From: Roseomonas sp. KE0001
GTDB lineage: Bacteria; Pseudomonadota; Alphaproteobacteria; Acetobacterales; Acetobacteraceae
DNA: 64,000 nucleotides
Reading direction: 5' to 3'
Assembly (NCBI RefSeq): GCF_016107285.1
Contig: NZ_RCVQ01000007.1
Coordinates: forward strand, 124,001 to 188,000
This document shows, piece by piece, positions 50,065-59,066 of the stretch (its first letter is position 1; each line of letters opens with the position of its first letter). Made by a program: the position numbers and the translations under genes. The notes beneath the pieces are model-generated. The model was not told where the DNA came from. It saw only the letters and a list, made by a program, of their open reading frames with translations, and ran no database searches.

Positions 50065-51243
50065 ATGGCGATCAGGTTACAGCCCACGACCGGAGACGGC
50101 ATACCGACGCTGCTCGTCCTGGCGCGGGACCTCCGCCTGATCGAACTGGCGCACACCGTCGCCGAGGATCTGCGCACGCGGCCCCCGGTGGTGGTTCCGG
50201 ATGGCCATGAGGCCCTGGCGCGCCTCTTCGGCGTCTCGACGCCGCCCCGGCACATGATCTGCGAGGCCGCCGCCGCCGGCGAGCACCTGCCCACCCTGCT
50301 CGCCGCCGCCGCCGATCCGTTCTCCCCCACGGGCATCGTCCTGATCCAGGAGGAGGGAAGCCCCACCCCGCCGGCCGGCGTGGCCGTGGCCGCGCCCCGC
50401 CCGCATGTCGTCGCCCAGGCCCTGCGCCGCCTCGCGGCCGAGAAGCTGCAGGTGCCGACGGACGACCCGCGCGAGCTGGAGCGGGGTCTGGAGCGCGGCG
50501 AGATCACGGTGCGGTATCAGCCGGTCTTCCGCATCGCCGACCAGCGCCCGGTCCTGCTGGAAGGCTTGGCCCGCTGGCAGCGGCGGGACGACACGCCGCT
50601 CAGCCCCGATGCCTTCGTGCCCCTGGCCGAGCGCAGCGGCCAGACCCGCGCCCTCTCCCTGGCCGTGGCCCGGGCGGCCTTCAACGAGCTGGCCCCGGCG
50701 CCGATGCGGATCGGCGCCGCGCTGAGCCTGAACCTGCCGCTCGATGTGCTGCTGCAGCGCGACGTGCTGGGGGCCCTGCGGCGCCTGCAGCAGACCAGCG
50801 GCTTCCCGCCCTCGGCCCTGGTGCTGGAGCTGACCGAGACCACGCCGGTGCGCGACCGCTCGGCGCTGCGGCAGGCGCTGCTGCGACTGCAGGCCGCCGG
50901 CCACCCGGTGCTGATCGACGACATGGGCCTGGAGGAGGACCGCGCCCAGCTGATCGAGCTGCCCTTCGCCGGCATCAAGCTGGACCGCCATCTGGTCGGC
51001 GCCATGCCCGGCAGCCGGCGCGCCCGCGCCGAGGTCGAGCGCCTCATCACCCTGGCCCACAACCGCCACATGACCGTCACCGCCGAGGGGGTCTCGGACA
51101 GCCGGTTGTGGCGCGCCGTGGCGCGGGCGGGGGCGGACAATGCCCAGGGCTATGCCATCGGCCGCCCGCTGCCCGCCCAGGTTCTGCCGGCCTGGGTGGC
51201 GGCGCGGCGCGCCGGCGCCCGGCTGGCCCGCCGCCCCGCCTGA
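50065..51243 (+). CDS. Divergent EAL-domain protein
   Basis: 392 residues: an N-terminal region of about 125 residues with no clear family (VLARDLRLIELAHTVAEDL; alternating strand/helix, receiver-like but without the acidic pocket) and a C-terminal EAL domain (about 130-380). The EAL signature is EGL (LLEGLARW). The domain keeps LSLNLPLDV (Asn), LELTETTPV (Glu), GIKLDRHL (Lys) and TAEGVSD (Glu), but the DDFGTG loop is DDMGLEED. c-di-GMP hydrolysis is therefore doubtful; it may be a c-di-GMP sensor. GGAGGAG lies nine bases before the ATG. Confidence 0.85.
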   Translation: MAIRLQPTTGDGIPTLLVLARDLRLIELAHTVAEDLRTRPPVVVPDGHEALARLFGVSTPPRHMICEAAAAGEHLPTLLAAAADPFSPTGIVLIQEEGSPTPPAGVAVAAPRPHVVAQALRRLAAEKLQVPTDDPRELERGLERGEITVRYQPVFRIADQRPVLLEGLARWQRRDDTPLSPDAFVPLAERSGQTRALSLAVARAAFNELAPAPMRIGAALSLNLPLDVLLQRDVLGALRRLQQTSGFPPSALVLELTETTPVRDRSALRQALLRLQAAGHPVLIDDMGLEEDRAQLIELPFAGIKLDRHLVGAMPGSRRARAEVERLITLAHNRHMTVTAEGVSDSRLWRAVARAGADNAQGYAIGRPLPAQVLPAWVAARRAGARLARRPA

Positions 51244-51255
51244 GGCGCCGCCGCC

Positions 51256-52428
51256 TCAGCCCGGCCCGAAGGCCTCCCGATAGAGGGCGATGATCTCCGG
51301 CGCCGTCGGCACGCGCGGGTTGTTGGCCGGGCTGCCGGAGGCCAGGGCCTGCTCCGCCATGACCGGCAGCGCCGCCTCCCAGGCCTCGGGCGCGATGCCG
51401 AACTGGCGCGGGCTCGGCACGCCCAGCTCCTGGTTGAGCGCCCGCAACTCCCGCAGCAGGGCCTGGGCGGCGGCCGCGTCCGGCGTGCCCGCCTCGGCCA
51501 GCCCCATGATCCGTGCCGCCTCGGCATAACGGGACAGCCCCGCCTGCAATCCAAAGGCGGTGACCGCCGGCAGCAGCATGGCGTTGGACAGGCCGTGCGG
51601 CACGTGGAAATGGGCGCCGACCGGCCGGCTCATCCCATGCACCAGCGCCACCGAGCTGTTGGAGAAGGCCAGCCCCGCCAGCGTGGCCCCCTCCATCATC
51701 CCGGCCCGTGCCGCCGGGTTCTGCGGATCGGCATAGGCCACGCGCAGGTGCCGGGCGATCAGCTTCATCGCCGCCGCGGCATAGAGATCGGCCAGCGGAT
51801 TGGCGCGGTGCGAGACATAGGCCTCCAGCGCATGGGTCAGGCTGTCGATCCCGGTATCGGCGGTGATGCGCGGCGGCACGCTGAAGGTCAGCTCGTAATC
51901 CACCAGCGCCGCGAGCGGCAGCGCGCCCAGTCCGGCGATCAGCATCTTCTCGTCCCGCGCAGTGTCGGTGATGACGGTGAAGCGCGTCGCCTCGCTGCCG
52001 GTGCCGGCGGTGGTGGGCACGCAGAGCACCGGCAGGGCGGCGCGATCGGCGGCGGCCGGCACCTTGAAGGCGCGGATATGCTGGCCGGGCTGCGCCGCCG
52101 CCAGGATGGCCATGGCCTTGGCCGTGTCCATCGGGCTGCCGCCGCCGAAGCCGATCAGGCAGTCGAAATGCCCCTGGCGCAGCGCCGCGACTCCCGCTTC
52201 CACCACCGTGTCGGTCGGGTCGGCCACGGTGTCGGAAAAGACCTTGGCGGCGATGCCCGCCGCCGCCAGCGGCGCCAGCACCCGGTCGATCATGCCGGAG
52301 GAGACGATCCACGGATCGGTGACGACCAGCGGATGCGACAGGCCGAACTCGCGCAGCAGCTGCGGCAGTTGCGTCAGCGCGCCGCCGCCGATGAGCAGCT
52401 TGCGCGGAGCCACCAGGGACAGGGACAT
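51256..52428 (-). CDS. Iron-containing alcohol dehydrogenase
   Basis: Group III alcohol dehydrogenase, NAD(P)-dependent. 390 residues. LIGFGGGSPMDTAKAMAIL binds the cofactor and PTTAGTGSEATRF is the family motif. The metal site is in LTHALEAYVSHRANPLADLYA and ALVHGMSRPVGAHFHVPHG, giving the conserved His ligands. Start chosen at 52428 with GAGGAGG upstream. Gene is divergent from an LctP-type permease and near an aldehyde dehydrogenase, suggesting a short alcohol/aldehyde/acid module. Substrate unknown. Confidence 0.93.
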   Translation of the reverse strand: MSLSLVAPRKLLIGGGALTQLPQLLREFGLSHPLVVTDPWIVSSGMIDRVLAPLAAAGIAAKVFSDTVADPTDTVVEAGVAALRQGHFDCLIGFGGGSPMDTAKAMAILAAAQPGQHIRAFKVPAAADRAALPVLCVPTTAGTGSEATRFTVITDTARDEKMLIAGLGALPLAALVDYELTFSVPPRITADTGIDSLTHALEAYVSHRANPLADLYAAAAMKLIARHLRVAYADPQNPAARAGMMEGATLAGLAFSNSSVALVHGMSRPVGAHFHVPHGLSNAMLLPAVTAFGLQAGLSRYAEAARIMGLAEAGTPDAAAAQALLRELRALNQELGVPSPRQFGIAPEAWEAALPVMAEQALASGSPANNPRVPTAPEIIALYREAFGPG

Positions 52429-52571
52429 GATTTCCTCCTCTGAGCCGCGGCGGGCCGGTGGCCTCGCCGTCCTGGGCTGAAACGGGGGCCGAAGCGGGGC
52501 CGGTGCCGCGTGGCGCCAGGATGACGGCTGGTCGCGGGCGCGGCAACGCCCCCCCCTTTCGCGCACGCCCC

Positions 52572-52619
52572 TTGGCGCGTCCCCTTGGCGCGTCCCTCTG
52601 GCGCGTCCCTCTGGCGCCC
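52572..52619. repeat. 13-base tandem repeat, about four copies
   Basis: The unit TTGGCGCGTCCCC/CTGGCGCGTCCCT recurs every 13 bases from 52572 (copies at 52572, 52585, 52598 and a partial one at 52611). It lies in the gap between the divergent alcohol dehydrogenase and permease genes, so it may alter promoter spacing if copy number varies. Confidence 0.85.
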
Positions 52620-52649
52620 GGCCCGCCCCTGGCCGAGGATGGGCGCCCC

Positions 52650-54059
52650 ATGCTCCTCCTGCTGCAAGCCGCGCCGCTCCTCCTGCTCCTGCTGTTGCTG
52701 ATCTCCGGCCGCGCCGGCCCGGCCGTGGCCTGCCTGGCGGGGCTGGCGGCCAGCCTGCCGGCGGTGCTGCTCACCCTGCCGCAACCCGGCCTGGCGCCGG
52801 GCTTCCTGGCCTGGGAGACCCTGCGCGCGATCTATCTGGCGATGCAGCCCGTCGGCGTGCTGGCGGGCGGCCTGCTCTTCCACATGGCGGTGACCCGCCT
52901 CGCCCCGGCGGAGGAGGCGAGCCTCACCCTCTCGCCCCGGCGCGTCTTCGCCGCCACGCTGCTGGGCGGGGCCTTCGTCGAAAGCGTCACCGGCTTCGCG
53001 GTGGGCGCCGTCTTCGCGCTGGCCGGGCTGCGCCGCATGGGCCTCGGCGGCGCGCCGGCGGGGGCGCTGGCGCTGCTGGCACTGACCCTGGTGCCCTGGG
53101 GTGGCCTCGGCCCGGGCACGGCGCTGGGCGCGGCGCTGATCGGCGTGCCGCCACAGGCCCTCGCCCTGGCCACGGCCGGGCCGCACGTGCTCTGGCTGCT
53201 GGCCCTGACGCCGCTCTTCTGGCGCCTCTCCGCCCGCGCCGGCGTGCCGGTGCCGGGGCGGGAGAAGCTGGCCCAGCTCCTGCTGATGCTGCTCCTGGCC
53301 GGGCTGCTGCTGCTGGCCAACCTGGCGCTGCCCTTCGAGACCGCCGGCATCCTGGCCGCCGGCCTGCCCCTGCTCTGGGTGCTCTGGCGGCTCGACCCGC
53401 CGCGCGGTCCGGCCGGCTGGCGGCGCGCGCTGACCATGCTGGCGCCCTGGGCGGGGCTGACCGCCGCGCTGCTGCTGGCCCGATCCTGGCACGGCGCCCC
53501 GGCCCTCCATCCCTGGCCGGACCTGCCGCCCCTGCCCGTCACGCATGTGGCGGTGGTGCTCTGGACGGTGGCACTGCTGCTGCTGGCGCTCCGCCCTCTC
53601 GGCGCCGGCGCGGCCCTGGCCGACACGCTGAAGCGCGCGCGGCGGCCGGTGGTGGCGATGATCCTCTATGTCGTGCTCGGCCGCTGGCTGGCCGGCGCGG
53701 GCGTCGCCACGGCCCTGGCCGACGCGGCGGCCGGCGCGCTCGGCCCTTTCGCCGCCTATGCGATTCCGCCGCTGGGCTTCGTCTCCGGCATGGTCACCGG
53801 CAGCAATGTCGGCTCCAACGCGGCGCTGATGCCGGTGCAGGCGGCCCTGGGCCAGGCGGCCGGCCTGATGCCGGCTTTCGCCGGCGGGCTGCACAACTCG
53901 GCCGGGGCGGCGGCGGCCGGCATGAGCTTCGGCGTCACGGCGATGATCTGCGGCCTGCTCGCCGACGGCACGCGGCCGGCGCAGATCTGGCGCCTGCTGC
54001 TGCCCTCCATGCTGGCCGTGGTGCTGATGGGCTGGGGGTGGCTCGCCTTTGCTCGATGA
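52650..54059 (+). CDS. L-lactate permease family transporter (LctP)
   Basis: 469 residues with about a dozen membrane helices. AATLLGGAFVESVTGFAVGAVFALAGLRRMG, TLVPWGGLGPGTALGAALIGVP, and the C-terminal PLGFVSGMVTGSNVGSNAALMPVQ, all near-diagnostic of the LctP family, importing lactate or glycolate with protons. The ATG at 52650 begins the first helix; the upstream in-frame extension is Arg/Pro-rich and not needed. Located between an alcohol dehydrogenase and an aldehyde dehydrogenase. Confidence 0.9.
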   Translation: MLLLLQAAPLLLLLLLLISGRAGPAVACLAGLAASLPAVLLTLPQPGLAPGFLAWETLRAIYLAMQPVGVLAGGLLFHMAVTRLAPAEEASLTLSPRRVFAATLLGGAFVESVTGFAVGAVFALAGLRRMGLGGAPAGALALLALTLVPWGGLGPGTALGAALIGVPPQALALATAGPHVLWLLALTPLFWRLSARAGVPVPGREKLAQLLLMLLLAGLLLLANLALPFETAGILAAGLPLLWVLWRLDPPRGPAGWRRALTMLAPWAGLTAALLLARSWHGAPALHPWPDLPPLPVTHVAVVLWTVALLLLALRPLGAGAALADTLKRARRPVVAMILYVVLGRWLAGAGVATALADAAAGALGPFAAYAIPPLGFVSGMVTGSNVGSNAALMPVQAALGQAAGLMPAFAGGLHNSAGAAAAGMSFGVTAMICGLLADGTRPAQIWRLLLPSMLAVVLMGWGWLAFAR

Positions 54060-54078
54060 GGGCGCCGATGACGGCCCC

Positions 54079-54119
54079 GCGGGCTTGCCCGCCGCCGCCG
54101 CCCGTGCGGGCTTGCCCGC
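54079..54119. repeat. Twin GCGGGCTTGCCCGC palindromes
   Basis: The same 14-base palindrome (6-base arms, TT centre) occurs at 54079-54092 and 54106-54119, 27 bases apart, in the 109-base gap between the permease and the aldehyde dehydrogenase. Each can form a compact hairpin; together they could be an intergenic transcript processing or attenuation element, or a pair of protein sites. Confidence 0.7.
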
Positions 54120-54168
54120 TGCCACCGAAGGCGTAAACCCTCCCCGCGAAAGATCGGAGGGGCACGCC

Positions 54169-55602
54169 ATGCAGACTCATGGACACTGGATCAACGGCCG
54201 CGAGGTCGCCGCCGAGCGGATGATCCCCGTCATCAACCCCTCGGATGGCGGCGTCATGGCACAGATCGCGCGGGGCGGCACGGCGGAGATCGATGCCGCC
54301 GTGCGCGCGGCGCAGGCGGCACTCGACGGCCCCTGGGGCCGCCTGTCGGCCACGGAGCGCGGCCGGCTGCTCGGCCGGCTGGCGGCGCTGATCCTGCGCG
54401 ACGCCGAGGCCCTGGCGCAGGCCGAGAGCCAGGATGTCGGCAAGCCGATCCGCCAGGCCCGCGCCGACGCCACCGCCTGCGCCCGCTACTTCGAGTTCTA
54501 CGGCGGCAGCGCCGACAAGATGCATGGCGACACCATCCCCTATGCCGACGGCATGACGGTCATGACGCTGTGGGAGCCGCATGGCGTCACCGGCCATATC
54601 GTGCCGTGGAACTACCCGATGCAGATCGTCGGCCGCTCGGTCGGCGCGGCGCTCGCCATGGGCAATGCCTGCGTGCTGAAGCCGGCCGAGGACGCCTCGC
54701 TCTCCTCGCTGATGCTGGCGCGGCTGGCCGCCGAGGCGGGCTTCCCCGAGGGCGTCTGGAATGTCGTCACCGGCCTTGGCGAGGAGGCCGGCGCGGCGCT
54801 GACGGCGCATCCGGGCATCGCGCATGTCTCCTTCACCGGCAGTCCCGAGGTCGGCACGCTGGTGCAGTCGGCCGCGGCGAAGCACACCATCCCGGTGACG
54901 CTGGAGCTGGGCGGCAAGAGCCCGCAGATCGTCTTCCAGGATGCGGACCTCGACACCGCGGCCGCCACGGTGATGAACGGCATCATCCAGAATGCCGGCC
55001 AGACCTGCTCCGCCGGCTCGCGCGTGCTGATCCAGGCGCCGGTCTTCGACCGCCTCGTCGCCGATCTCTCGGCGCGCTTCGGGCGGCTGGAGGCCGGCCC
55101 GGCCGAGCGTGACCTCGACCTCGGCCCGGTGGTGAACGCCGATCAGCAGAGGCGGGTGAAGTCCTTCCTGCAGGCCGCCCGTGCCGACGGGCTGAGCTTC
55201 GCCGGCCAGGGGCGCATCGCCTCCAACGCGCCGGAGGGCGGCTTCTACGTGCCGCCCACCCTGCTCGCCGATGTCGCGCCCGATCACCGGCTGGCGCAGG
55301 AGGAGGTCTTCGGCCCGGTGCTGACGGCGATCCGCTTCAGCGACGAGGCCGAGGCGCTGGCCATCGCCAACGGCACGCCCTTCGGCCTGGTGGCCGGCGT
55401 CTGGACCGCCGATATCGGCCGCGCCATGCGCCTCTCGCGCGGGATCCGGGCCGGGCAGGTCTTCATCAACAACTATGGCGCCGGCGGCGGCGTGGAACTG
55501 CCCTTCGGCGGCGTCAAGCGCAGCGGCCATGGGCGCGAGAAGGGCTTCGCCGCCCTGGCCGGCTTCGCCTCGCTCAAGACCATCGCCATCCGGCACGGCT
55601 GA
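54169..55602 (+). CDS. NAD-dependent aldehyde dehydrogenase
   Basis: 477 residues. [15 protein letters not shown] (NAD site), catalytic Glu in [17 protein letters not shown], nucleophilic Cys in [13 protein letters not shown], and late [13 protein letters not shown] and [17 protein letters not shown]. The overall pattern resembles betaine aldehyde or aminobutyraldehyde dehydrogenases, but the substrate cannot be fixed. GGAGG precedes the ATG at 54169. Same strand as the permease gene and probably co-transcribed with ynfA, which begins 7 bases later. Confidence 0.93.
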   Translation: MQTHGHWINGREVAAERMIPVINPSDGGVMAQIARGGTAEIDAAVRAAQAALDGPWGRLSATERGRLLGRLAALILRDAEALAQAESQDVGKPIRQARADATACARYFEFYGGSADKMHGDTIPYADGMTVMTLWEPHGVTGHIVPWNYPMQIVGRSVGAALAMGNACVLKPAEDASLSSLMLARLAAEAGFPEGVWNVVTGLGEEAGAALTAHPGIAHVSFTGSPEVGTLVQSAAAKHTIPVTLELGGKSPQIVFQDADLDTAAATVMNGIIQNAGQTCSAGSRVLIQAPVFDRLVADLSARFGRLEAGPAERDLDLGPVVNADQQRRVKSFLQAARADGLSFAGQGRIASNAPEGGFYVPPTLLADVAPDHRLAQEEVFGPVLTAIRFSDEAEALAIANGTPFGLVAGVWTADIGRAMRLSRGIRAGQVFINNYGAGGGVELPFGGVKRSGHGREKGFAALAGFASLKTIAIRHG

Positions 55603-55609
55603 GCCGGGC

Positions 55610-55939
55610 ATGGTCCGCGCCGCGCTGCTGTACGGGGGTGCGGCGCTGGCCGAGATCGGCGGCTGCTTCGCCGTCTGGGCCTGGTGGCGGCTCGGGCGCG
55701 GCGCGCTCTGGCTGCTGCCCGGCCTTGCCCTGCTGCTGCTGTTCGCCTGGCTGCTGGCGCAGGTGGACAGCGCCGCGGCCGGGCGCGCCTATGCCGCCTA
55801 TGGCGGGGTCTATATCGCCACGGCCCTGCTCTGGCTCTGGCTGGCCGAGGGTGTGGCACCCGACCGCTGGGACCTGATCGGCGGTGCCGTCTGCCTGCTG
55901 GGGGCGGCGCTGATCCTGCTCGGGCCGCGCGGCGGCTGA
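55610..55939 (+). CDS. ynfA: YnfA/UPF0060 family small membrane protein
   Basis: 109 residues, four helices: about 4-26 ([24 protein letters not shown]), 31-50, 60-80 and 86-106. The [10 protein letters not shown] and [10 protein letters not shown] motifs are standard for UPF0060. The family is structurally like small multidrug resistance transporters; function is not established. Begins 7 bases after the aldehyde dehydrogenase stop, so probably co-transcribed. A 24-base triple repeat follows. Confidence 0.9.
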   Translation: MVRAALLYGGAALAEIGGCFAVWAWWRLGRGALWLLPGLALLLLFAWLLAQVDSAAAGRAYAAYGGVYIATALLWLWLAEGVAPDRWDLIGGAVCLLGAALILLGPRGG

Positions 55940-55953
55940 AGGGAAGCGGCGCC

Positions 55954-56025
55954 TCAGCCGCGCGGCGGCGGGCCATCTCAGCCGCGCTGCGGCAGGCCAT
56001 CTCAGCCGCGCCGCGGCAGGCGCCC
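55954..56025. repeat. 24-base tandem repeat, three copies, entering the MFS gene
   Basis: Three units of 24 bases start with TCAGCCGCG at 55954, 55978 and 56002, with a few substitutions. They lie between the convergent ynfA and MFS genes. The last unit contains the MFS stop (TCA at 56002-56004) and codes for its final residues (LPRRG). As 24 is divisible by three, and each unit starts with the reverse complement of TGA, loss of the stop would allow in-frame read-through into the next unit. Confidence 0.9.
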
Positions 56026-57213
56026 CAGCCGCAGCGCGGCCAGCAGCGCCACCGCCAGCCCGCCGGAGAGCAGGGCGGCCACGCCCGCCCATCCGCCCCG
56101 TTCCCAGGCCAGCCCGCCCAGCGGGCCGAGCAGGCTCGCGCCCATGTAGTAGGCGAAGAGATAGAGCGAGGAGGCCTGGGCGCGTGCCGCCCCGCCCCAT
56201 TGGCCGACCCAGGCGCTGGCCATCGCATGCGAGCCGAAGAAGCCGAAGGTCAGCACCGCCAGCCCCAGGACGATCACCGGCAGGGCCCCGGAGAGGGTCA
56301 GCGCCAGCCCGGCCAGCATGGCGAGCACCGTCAGCCACAGCACCCGCCGCCGGCCGAAGCGGTCGGCCAGGCCGCCGACCAGGGCAGAGCTGCCGATGCC
56401 GATCAGGTAGATGCTGAAGACCAGCGCGACGCCCGCGTGGCTGAGCGCGAAGGGCGGCGCCAGCAGGCGGTATCCGATGTAGTTGTAGACGGTGATGAAG
56501 CTGCCCATGAACAGGAAGCCCAGCAGGAAGAGCAGCCGCATGCCGCCATCCCGCAGGTGCAACGCGAAGCCGGCGGCCAGCCCGCGCCAGGCCAGGGGCC
56601 GCGGCACGAAGCGGCGCGAGGCCGGCAGGCACCACCAGAAGACCAGCGCCGAAACCAGGCCGAGGGCGCCGACGCCCCCCACCGCCCAGCGCCAGCCGCC
56701 CCAGTCCAGCAGCAGGCCGGCCCCCACACGGCCCAGCATGCCGCCCATGGCCGTGCCGCTGACATAGAGGCCCATGGCATAGCCGCTGGAGCGCGGGTCG
56801 ACCTCCTCGGCGATGAAGGCCATGGCGACGGCGGGCAGGCCGCACAGGGCGATGCCGAGCAGCACGCGCAGCGCCAGGAAGCTGCTCCAGCCCGGCGCCG
56901 CCGCGGCGGCCAGCGTCAGCAGGGCGGAGGCGATGACGGAGGCGACCATGACCGGCTTGCGGCCCAGCGCCTCGGAGGCGGCGCTGGCCACCAGCATGCA
57001 GACGGCCATCACCGCTGTCGGCAGGGAGAGCGACAGGCTCGCCGCGGCCGGGCTGACCCCGAAGGCCTCGGAGAAGGCCGGCAGCAGCGGCTGCGCCACG
57101 TAGAGCAGGGCGAAGGTGGCGAAGCCGGCGCAGAGGAAGGCCAGGTTGGTGCGACGAAAGGCGGGGGTGCCGCGCTGGATGTAGGGGGCTTCCTCACCCG
57201 GACCCTGCCTCAC
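56002..57213 (-). CDS. MFS transporter (YnfM/arabinose-efflux type)
   Basis: About 403 residues with twelve predicted helices. RRTNLAFLCAGFATFALLYVAQPLLP is the start of helix 1 and PLLPAFSEAFGVSPAAASL is the YnfM-type loop. The RKP motif between helices 2 and 3 (SEALGRKPVMV) and AMGLYVSGTAMGGMLGRV (helix 5) are typical MFS elements. Start is uncertain: a GTG at 57213 is used here, a TTG at 57276 would add 21 residues, and no clear ribosome site marks either. Probably exports a small molecule; substrate unknown. Confidence 0.88.
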   Translation of the reverse strand: MRQGPGEEAPYIQRGTPAFRRTNLAFLCAGFATFALLYVAQPLLPAFSEAFGVSPAAASLSLSLPTAVMAVCMLVASAASEALGRKPVMVASVIASALLTLAAAAAPGWSSFLALRVLLGIALCGLPAVAMAFIAEEVDPRSSGYAMGLYVSGTAMGGMLGRVGAGLLLDWGGWRWAVGGVGALGLVSALVFWWCLPASRRFVPRPLAWRGLAAGFALHLRDGGMRLLFLLGFLFMGSFITVYNYIGYRLLAPPFALSHAGVALVFSIYLIGIGSSALVGGLADRFGRRRVLWLTVLAMLAGLALTLSGALPVIVLGLAVLTFGFFGSHAMASAWVGQWGGAARAQASSLYLFAYYMGASLLGPLGGLAWERGGWAGVAALLSGGLAVALLAALRLGRLPRRG

Positions 57214-57382
57214 CCTGGGGCCTTCATGCCTGCCGCGCGCAAGACTCGTCTTTCCCCACCCCGTGTGCCGCAGCAATCAGATCATTCGCGCGGCTCCGCC
57301 GCAACAGATTGAAAGGCGGCAGGGCCTCCCCTAGAAGGGACCTCCAAGGCGGTCCGGGGCGAACCGGGGACAAGGGAGGATC

Positions 57383-58372
57383 ATGATCATGGGCATCATT
57401 CGCCGCGCGGCACTCGCTGCCGGGCTCGTCGCGGGGCTGTCGGCCGTCACGCCGGCCGCGGCGCAGACTCAGTTGACCCTGCAGCACCCGCTGCCCACCG
57501 CCAACAGCCATTACGGCGCCGGCGCCATGGCCTTCAAGGAGAGCCTGGAAAAGGCCTCCAACGGCCGCTACCGCGTCACCATCCAGCGCAACGACAATGA
57601 GCGCGAGATGATCGAGAGCGTGCAGATCGGCACGCTGGATCTAACCATCACCTCCACCGGCCCCGTCGGCAACTTCGTCCCCGAGGTGCGGACGGTGGAT
57701 GTGCCTTTCCTGTTCCGGAACTACGCCCATGCGCGCGGCGCGCTCGACTCGCAGATCGGGCAGGACATCCTGGCGAAGTTCCCGGCCCGCGGGCTGGTCG
57801 GCATCATCTGGATGGAGAACGGCTTCCGGCATCTGACCAACAGCCGCCATGAGGTCCAGACCCCGGCCGACATCCGTGGCCTGAAGATCCGCACCATGGA
57901 GAACCAGGTGCACATGCGCGCCTTCTCCACCCTGGGCGCGCTGCCGACGCCGATGGCCTTCTCCGAGCTGATCCCGGCCCTGCAGCAGGGCACGGTGGAC
58001 GGCCAGGAGAATCCGATCCCGGTCATCGTCGCCAACAACATCAACCAGGTGCAGAAGTTCCTGACCTTGACCGGCCATGTCTACTCGCCGGCCCTGCTGA
58101 TCGGCTCGCCGGCGCTGTGGAACGGGCTCAATGCCGCGGACAAGGCCCTCTTCATGGACGCGGCCCGCGCGGCGCGCGACGCCAACCGCGCCAAGGTCAG
58201 CACCGATGAACAGAGTGGCATCGATGAGCTGCGCCGGCGCGGCATGACGGTGGTGACCCGCATCGACACCGAGCAGTTCCAGGGCGCCCTCGCCACCGCC
58301 TTCGCCCAGTACGAGAAGGATCTCGACGCCGGGCTGCTGAAGCGCCTGCGCGACTGGAAGCCGCAGCCCTGA
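57383..58372 (+). CDS. TRAP transporter solute-binding protein (DctP type)
   Basis: Periplasmic C4-dicarboxylate-type binding protein. 329 residues. Signal peptide IIRRAALAAGLVAGLSAVTPAAAQ, then LQHPLPTANSHYGAGAMAFKE (substrate domain), and LKIRTMENQVHMRAFSTLGALPTPMAFSELIPALQQGTVDGQENPI, which holds the family's conserved Arg (KIRT) for the carboxylate and the PAL-QQGTVDGQEN signature. GGGAGGA lies two bases before the first ATG and eight before an in-frame ATG at 57389, which may be the real start. Confidence 0.93.
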   Translation: MIMGIIRRAALAAGLVAGLSAVTPAAAQTQLTLQHPLPTANSHYGAGAMAFKESLEKASNGRYRVTIQRNDNEREMIESVQIGTLDLTITSTGPVGNFVPEVRTVDVPFLFRNYAHARGALDSQIGQDILAKFPARGLVGIIWMENGFRHLTNSRHEVQTPADIRGLKIRTMENQVHMRAFSTLGALPTPMAFSELIPALQQGTVDGQENPIPVIVANNINQVQKFLTLTGHVYSPALLIGSPALWNGLNAADKALFMDAARAARDANRAKVSTDEQSGIDELRRRGMTVVTRIDTEQFQGALATAFAQYEKDLDAGLLKRLRDWKPQP

Positions 58373-58415
58373 CCGACCGCGCCGCCCGGCCGCCGGGCGG
58401 TCCGCCTTCTCCGCC

Positions 58416-59066
58416 ATGATCCTCCGGGACCCCACCCATGCTCCAGCCGAACGCGGCGATCCAGACAAGCCCGGGACCAGCGCGGACGTGAACAGCATAC
58501 CCCTTCAGGTCATCGGCGTGGCCAGCTTCCTCGGAACCCTGCTGGCCCTCTGGATCGGCCGCTCCGCCCCGGCGACCCGCGGCGCGATCCTGAGGATCGA
58601 CCGGATCGGCATCGGGCTCGCCGCCCTCCTGGCCAGCCTGGCCCTGGTCGTCGCCTGTTTCGCCGGGCTGTGGCAGGTCATCGCCCGCTTCGCGACCGGG
58701 ACGCCGGCCATCTGGAGCGAGGCCCTGGTGCGGACGGCGCTGATCTGGATGGCCATGCTGGGCCTGGCCATGGCGCTGCGCGCCGGCGCCCTGGTCAGCA
58801 TCGACGTGGCGCACCGCTACAGCCATGGGGCGCTGCGGCGCGGGCTTCAGGCAGTGGCGCTCTTCGCCAACTGGCTGCTGATGGGCGTGCTGTTCTGGTT
58901 CGGCTGGAGCATGGCGCTGCGCGTGCGGTTCCAGGAGATGGCCGGGCTCGAGGTGCCGATGTCCTGGGGCTACGCCGCCATCCCGGCGGGCGCCCTCCTC
59001 GCCATCCTGGGCGCGCTGGGGCATTTCCTGGACCACCGCTCGACCGAGCTGGAGAACGCCGTATGA
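58416..59066 (+). CDS. TRAP transporter small permease (DctQ type)
   Basis: 216 residues. Four helices typical of DctQ follow an N-terminal extension (residues about 1-28): about 29-48 (a short extra hydrophobic segment), 65-87, 102-125 with the ALVRTALIWMAMLGLAMALRAGALVSID motif, 140-160 and 180-205. Binds the large permease in the inner membrane. Its stop overlaps dctM (ATGA). The first 25-30 codons are Pro/Asp-rich and may not be translated. Confidence 0.88.
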   Translation: MILRDPTHAPAERGDPDKPGTSADVNSIPLQVIGVASFLGTLLALWIGRSAPATRGAILRIDRIGIGLAALLASLALVVACFAGLWQVIARFATGTPAIWSEALVRTALIWMAMLGLAMALRAGALVSIDVAHRYSHGALRRGLQAVALFANWLLMGVLFWFGWSMALRVRFQEMAGLEVPMSWGYAAIPAGALLAILGALGHFLDHRSTELENAV

